This document shows positions 60,493 through 64,000 of a DNA stretch of 64,000 nt, piece by piece. The stretch lies in assembly GCF_963664735.1 (NCBI RefSeq), contig NZ_OY761553.1, positions 4,709,001 to 4,773,000 on the forward strand, written 5' to 3'. This DNA comes from an uncultured Cohaesibacter sp. GTDB lineage: Bacteria > Pseudomonadota > Alphaproteobacteria > Rhizobiales > Cohaesibacteraceae. The notes below the pieces were generated by a model. The model saw nothing but the letters and a program-made list of their open reading frames with translations. It made no database searches and had not been told where the DNA came from. How positions within the stretch are numbered: position 1 is the first letter of the stretch; each line of letters starts with the position of its first letter. A program made the translations under genes and the position numbers.

Positions 60493-61145
60493 GAGCGAGG
60501 AGGCTGTCGCAACGTGCCCGCCGTTTAGAAAATTTTGCTGCTCATGATTGGTAAGAACGAATAGAGCGGCGTTTCTCATTCGTTGAGTTAAAAATTGAAA
60601 AGGATGAATTCTCCCTAGAATTGCAGGCACCTTGTCTCCTAAATTTGGTGAGCGTCATCCAAATGGCCGCAATGGGGAAGCTGCCTTGTAACGGATGCTC
60701 GCTAGCGAATGCTCGTATGGGCCGCGATTGCCATAAGAGGCCAGAGGCAAAAAAAGCCTCTAGCCCATTTTTTATTTCAGAAATGTCGACTGTGCCCAGT
60801 GGGGCATTCCAAGTAATGGTCAATAGTCTGCGAAAATAGCTGTTAGTCGAGCTGTGAGGGGCGATTGTGAAGAGCCTGTGGGTGTCGCTTTGGCAACGGC
60901 TTCTAGTCGTTTCAGCCGATCGGTATTTGTGTGGCTTGCGGCAATATCAATTACCTTGGCGGGAAGGATTTCACTCAGCTTTTCAACTCTTTGAATGGTT
61001 ATGGCTTGAGACGCTCGGCCAGCCAGCTCCTTGGAGCAGTAACTCATGCCAAAATTTTTGAACGAAGGGGTATTGATGCTGATCATATTATAGATATTGC
61101 ACCGTTGCGATGAGACTGACGCTGCAGTGGCAAAAGCTTGGCGGT
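60493..61145. other. Region without a secure gene, holding repeat copy D
   Basis: About 650 bp between the beta-helix protein and the TetR gene. Copy D of the dispersed repeat lies at about 60675-60736 (GGAAGCTGCCTTG, then GCGAATGCTCGTATGGGCCG). A minus-strand frame (60820-61206, or a shorter 75-codon form from 61047) has no ribosome-binding site and overlaps the TetR gene, so I do not call it. Confidence 0.45.
60739..60776 (+). terminator. Possible Rho-independent terminator
   Basis: GGC-C-AGAGGC pairs with GCCTCT-A-GCC around seven A, followed by CATTTTTTATTT. It is oriented for plus-strand transcripts and would serve the beta-helix protein gene, about 250 bp upstream. Confidence 0.6.
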
Positions 61146-61814
61146 TTATTTCCTGCCAAGAGCGCCGCAGCCTTTCAGGAAGAGGTCTGCACAATTCTCT
61201 GACCATTGGATCACGTCGTCGTCGGACATGTCTTTTGATCGGCCGCCAAACACGATTTGGCGCTGCAAACCGCTGATCATGGTTCTGAGCATTTCTGCCG
61301 CCAGAGCCGGGGCGGGGCAGTCGATCTTGCCGCTTTCACAGAGTTGGATAATGCGATTGTCAAACGCTTGATAGAAGCATTCAGACACTTTTTGCTGTTC
61401 TTTCAGGATTTCAGGGAAATTCTTCATTTCCGTGATCATGATATAGGCCGTTCGTCTGTAATTCGGACTCAACAAAAGCCTTGAATAGAACAGGATCAGA
61501 CTAGCAAGCTGGCTTGATCCATCGCCGTCGGTTGTGGGGATCTGGTCGAAGCGCTGGAGCTCCCGTTGTAACCATTCCTCGGCGACCATGCGGAACAGAT
61601 CGGCCTTGTTTGGGATGAACTTGTAGAATGTACGGGTCGATATGCCCGCTTTTTCTGCAACTATTTGAACACGAGTGTGTTCATAGCCGGACGCAAGAAA
61701 CTCTTCGCCAGCGATATCAATCAACTTTTTCTGAAGTTCTCCGTCCTTGTGAGTTGGTGGTCTGCCAGGGGAGCGCCGGTTTCTACGTCTGGTTTCTTTT
61801 TCGCCTTTTGCCAT
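61146..61814 (-). CDS. TetR-family regulator of the divergent exporter
   Basis: A regulator of 222 residues. The ATG at 61814 is chosen because GAGGGA lies about 7 bases upstream; the ATG two codons earlier abuts that site, and the longer frame to 61940 crosses the divergent gene start. A basic N-terminal tail (RRRNRRSPGRPPTHK) is followed by the HTH (about 25-70: YEHTRVQIVAEKAGISTRTFYKF, given by its core) and a helical ligand domain. It is divergent from a HlyD adaptor and ABC-2 permease, which it presumably represses. Confidence 0.88.
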   Translation of the reverse strand: MAKGEKETRRRNRRSPGRPPTHKDGELQKKLIDIAGEEFLASGYEHTRVQIVAEKAGISTRTFYKFIPNKADLFRMVAEEWLQRELQRFDQIPTTDGDGSSQLASLILFYSRLLLSPNYRRTAYIMITEMKNFPEILKEQQKVSECFYQAFDNRIIQLCESGKIDCPAPALAAEMLRTMISGLQRQIVFGGRSKDMSDDDVIQWSENCADLFLKGCGALGRK

Positions 61815-61841
61815 TGACATTCCCTCTCTAGAAATAATATA

Positions 61842-61857
61842 GAAAATAGCAATTTTC
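61842..61857. promoter_or_regulatory. Probable operator between the TetR gene and the HlyD gene
   Basis: GAAAAT-AGCA-ATTTTC is a perfect 6+6 dyad in the 82-bp gap between the divergent genes, embedded in the only AT-rich stretch available for promoters. Confidence 0.5.
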
Positions 61858-61896
61858 CTAAATACCACAATAGCATCTTTCGGTGGGTGTACTGAA

Positions 61897-62889
61897 ATGT
61901 TGAAAAGAAAAGCTTTTTGGCTTGTTATTCTCCTGTTCATCCTGGTTGGTGGCTACACTGTCTGGTCCGTAACCCGCCCGGTGGCTTTGATTGTTCAGGG
62001 GGAAGTTGAGGCGACACGCATTGACCTTGCTGCACAAGTTGCTGCGCGCGTATCGAGCACTCCTGTCAATTTTGGGGACAGGGTGGAGAAAGATCAAATC
62101 CTTGTGGAATCGGCAAGCCCTCAGCTCAAGGCGAGCCTTGCGAGTGCGAAAGCTGCTCTGGATGTGGCAAAAGCCAATAAGGAGCTTACTTTCTCGACAC
62201 GACCCGAAACCATCGATGCTGCCCGCGCGACGCTTGAGCAGGCCAATGCTGCCTTTGAGTTGGCATCCAAGACCTACGAGCGATTGGCCAAGTTGAGAGA
62301 AACCGACACAGTTTCGGTCCAGAGTCTGGATCAGGCCGCCCAGTCTTTGAAACAGGCCAGAGAGGCACGAAAGGCCGCAAAGGCGCAGCTTGAGTTGGCC
62401 ATTCAGGGTGCAAGCAAAGAGCAAAAAGCGGTTGCTGTAGCGCAGGTCGAACAAGCACAAGCCGCCGTGGGGCAGATCGAGACCAATATTGCCGAGCTGA
62501 CGATTTCTGCTCCAATGGATGGCCAGATTACGGCTCGTATGGCTGAAAAGGGCAAATTCTTTGCCGCAGGGGCACCTCAGATTTCCATGATCGATATTGA
62601 TCATCCGTGGTTTACTTTCAATTTGCGTGAGGATCTGTTGAATGGTTTGACCGTCGGGCAGCAGTTGAATGTGCATGTACCTGCTCTGGGAGGCCGGATT
62701 GTTCCTGCCAAAATCACAGCGATCAATGTGGAAGGGAGCTATGCCAACTGGCGCGCAACCAAGGCGACGGGGGGCTTTGATCTCAGAACATTCTCCATTC
62801 GTGCCGAGCCTGTCGCGCAGGATAAAGATCTGCGGCCCGGCATGAGTGCTTTGCTTAAGTGGGGCACTGAAGACAATTTGGGTCTTTAA
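61897..62889 (+). CDS. HlyD-family periplasmic adaptor of an ABC-2 exporter
   Basis: An adaptor of 330 residues. One N-terminal transmembrane segment (about 7-25), the first lipoyl half (VAARVSSTPVNFGDRVEKDQILVE), a long helical hairpin rich in Ala, Gln and Lys (about 70-190), the second lipoyl half (SAPMDGQITARMAEKGKFFAAGAPQISM) and a beta-barrel (about 235-320) are visible. Three bases separate its stop from the next ATG, so the permease gene is co-transcribed. YbhG and YhiI are comparable adaptors. Expression is probably controlled by the divergent TetR regulator. Confidence 0.9.
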   Translation: MLKRKAFWLVILLFILVGGYTVWSVTRPVALIVQGEVEATRIDLAAQVAARVSSTPVNFGDRVEKDQILVESASPQLKASLASAKAALDVAKANKELTFSTRPETIDAARATLEQANAAFELASKTYERLAKLRETDTVSVQSLDQAAQSLKQAREARKAAKAQLELAIQGASKEQKAVAVAQVEQAQAAVGQIETNIAELTISAPMDGQITARMAEKGKFFAAGAPQISMIDIDHPWFTFNLREDLLNGLTVGQQLNVHVPALGGRIVPAKITAINVEGSYANWRATKATGGFDLRTFSIRAEPVAQDKDLRPGMSALLKWGTEDNLGL

Positions 62890-62892
62890 CTG

Positions 62893-64000
62893 ATGCTGAA
62901 TGGTCATCTTCCCCCGGGGTTTCGGCGGATTTTCCGGCGCGAATTGCGCCAGATCTCTGCACGACCAGCATTTGTATTCATGCTTTTGCCGTTTCCCCTG
63001 ATCCTGTTTGCCACGCTGGCTCTGATTTTTCATTCCGGCTTGCCGACTGGGCTGCCGGTTGCCGTGGTGGATCTTGATGGTACTATGACATCCCATCAAA
63101 TTACCCGCATGGTGGATGCGACGCCGGATGTCGACGTAACGCTTCGCCTTGCCTCCTTGAGCGAAGCCAAGAGGGTCCTCGTTTCTCGCAAGGCCTATGC
63201 TGTTCTCTATATTCCCAAGAATATGGAGCGGGATTTGCAGTTGGGGCATCGGCCCAATCTGGTGATGTTTATCAACAATCAGCTTTACACCACCGGCAGC
63301 ATTTCACGAAAGGCGATGGCAAGCGCACTCGGCAGTTTCAATGTAGGAGTAAGCATTCAGACGCGCATGGCCAAGGGGGCTGATCGTGATAGTGCCACTG
63401 CCGCCGCGCAACCTATTCCGCTGCAGATAAATCCACTTTTCAATCCAACGCTCAGTTACATCCATTTCTTGCTTGCTGCGATTATGCCTGCAATCTTGCA
63501 GATCTTTGTGAGTGCGAGTGCCGCTCTCTCCTTTTCGCGCGATCACCATACGATTGCTGGAATGCCGCGGGCCATGCGCCTTGGAGGATCGTCTTTCCGC
63601 GTTATTGTGGGGAAGCTTTTGCCATACACGATCATCTGGTGCATGATGCTTATGGTGACAGATGCCATAATTTTCGGCGGCTTTGACGGGCCTTTTCACG
63701 GCAATATCGCCTTTCATTTCGTCTATAGCGTGATTTTCATTCTGGCGAGCCAGTTTCTTGGCGCGTGTGGCGCTATGCTGAGCCGGGATACCCCGGCGAC
63801 ACTCGGCTTTGTTGGGGTCTTTACTGCTCCCGCTTTCGGGTTTGCCGGCATGAGCTATCCCCGCATCATGATGAATGATTTTGCGCGCTGGTGGGGCGAT
63901 ATGATCCCGCTCACTTCCTATCTGGAATTACGAACGGATCAGGTTTTGCGTGGTACGCCAATTCATTATTCCTTGCCGGAATTCTACTGGGCGCTGGCGA
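62893..64000 (+). CDS. ABC-2 type permease, truncated by the window edge
   Basis: The open frame continues to the last base, giving 369 residues. It starts with a basic cytoplasmic leader (RRIFRRELRQISARPAF), a first membrane segment (FVFMLLPFPLILFATLALIF, given by its start) and a large extracytoplasmic domain (about 50-190, with LPVAVVDLDGT and LYIPKNMERDLQLG). A membrane domain with several helices (LLAAIMPAILQIFVSASAAL onward) and the late motif GFAGMSYPR follow. The pattern is that of YhhJ/YbhR-like drug or lipid exporters. The partner ATPase or second permease would lie beyond the window. Confidence 0.85.
   Translation, partial: MLNGHLPPGFRRIFRRELRQISARPAFVFMLLPFPLILFATLALIFHSGLPTGLPVAVVDLDGTMTSHQITRMVDATPDVDVTLRLASLSEAKRVLVSRKAYAVLYIPKNMERDLQLGHRPNLVMFINNQLYTTGSISRKAMASALGSFNVGVSIQTRMAKGADRDSATAAAQPIPLQINPLFNPTLSYIHFLLAAIMPAILQIFVSASAALSFSRDHHTIAGMPRAMRLGGSSFRVIVGKLLPYTIIWCMMLMVTDAIIFGGFDGPFHGNIAFHFVYSVIFILASQFLGACGAMLSRDTPATLGFVGVFTAPAFGFAGMSYPRIMMNDFARWWGDMIPLTSYLELRTDQVLRGTPIHYSLPEFYWALA

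Noticed and set aside
60820-61206. Minus-strand frame of 128 codons (or a 75-codon internal form)
   Set aside because: No ribosome-binding site, overlaps the TetR 3' end, no family; kept only as a remark in the intergenic entry.
61858-63249. 463-codon minus-strand frame
   Set aside because: Antisense to the HlyD adaptor and ABC-2 permease genes; composition is Cys/Leu/Gln-rich noise.
1-64000. CRISPR array or complete insertion sequence
   Set aside because: No regularly spaced direct repeats and no transposase-like product were seen on either strand.

Overview
The window looks like the chromosome of an alphaproteobacterium, most likely of the Hyphomicrobiales (Rhizobiales). The pointers are a CpdR-type single-domain response regulator, a DUF2336 protein, a DUF459 SGNH-like protein, an Hsp20 gene whose leader looks like a ROSE thermometer, and a tRNA-Val(GAC) used as an attachment site. 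Base composition is only moderately GC-rich, so a marine genus such as Cohaesibacter would fit; that genus guess is inference.

Left chromosomal part (1-33340). It opens with a NhaD/ArsB-type ion transporter paired with a CBS-domain protein, then a polar amino-acid ABC importer operon. Next come a small DUF2301-like membrane protein, a leaderless pectinesterase and two stacked export operons on the minus strand. The first exporter is a MacAB-like set (ATPase, FtsX-type permease, HlyD adaptor). The second is a TetR regulator with a HlyD lipoprotein, ATPase and ABC-2 permease, in the order of the E. coli cecR-ybhGFSR operon, with a perfect 26-bp palindrome upstream. Housekeeping and accessory genes follow: a GNAT enzyme with ung, a PAS-GGDEF cyclase, ettA, a DUF2336 protein, galU, a lytic transglycosylase, an SGNH-like pseudoenzyme candidate, hisN, an alpha/beta hydrolase, hsp20, ltaE, an N-formylglutamate amidohydrolase and cpdR. 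A probable small RNA lies between ltaE and the amidohydrolase.

Integrated element (33370-58903). A 52-bp exact repeat of the 3' half of the tRNA-Val gene recurs at 58852-58903 and brackets a 25.5-kb island. Inside the tRNA end is a tyrosine integrase with an excisionase-like partner; the integrase reading frame is broken by one in-frame ochre codon. Then come two small unknown genes, a candidate oriT with a relaxase gene, and a fossil type I restriction subunit (hsdR). The cargo has three blocks. One is a helical-protein operon plus an RND efflux pump; both carry the same imperfect palindrome about 90 bp upstream and lie beside a Crp/Fnr regulator. The second is an operon of a multispanning membrane protein, a bacterial CDC48-type double AAA ATPase and a TetR repressor, headed by two matching operators. 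The third is a SIR2-HerA (Nezha-type) antiphage pair. A HipBA-like toxin-antitoxin pair sits at the right end.

Right chromosomal part (58904-64000). This holds two poorly characterised genes, including an exported beta-helix protein, and a TetR regulator divergent from a HlyD adaptor and an ABC-2 permease that runs off the window.

The most notable items are the island itself with its stop-interrupted integrase, the CDC48/membrane-protein/TetR operon, the shared operator linking the helical protein to the RND pump, the SIR2-HerA module, and a dispersed degenerate intergenic repeat present both inside and outside the island.
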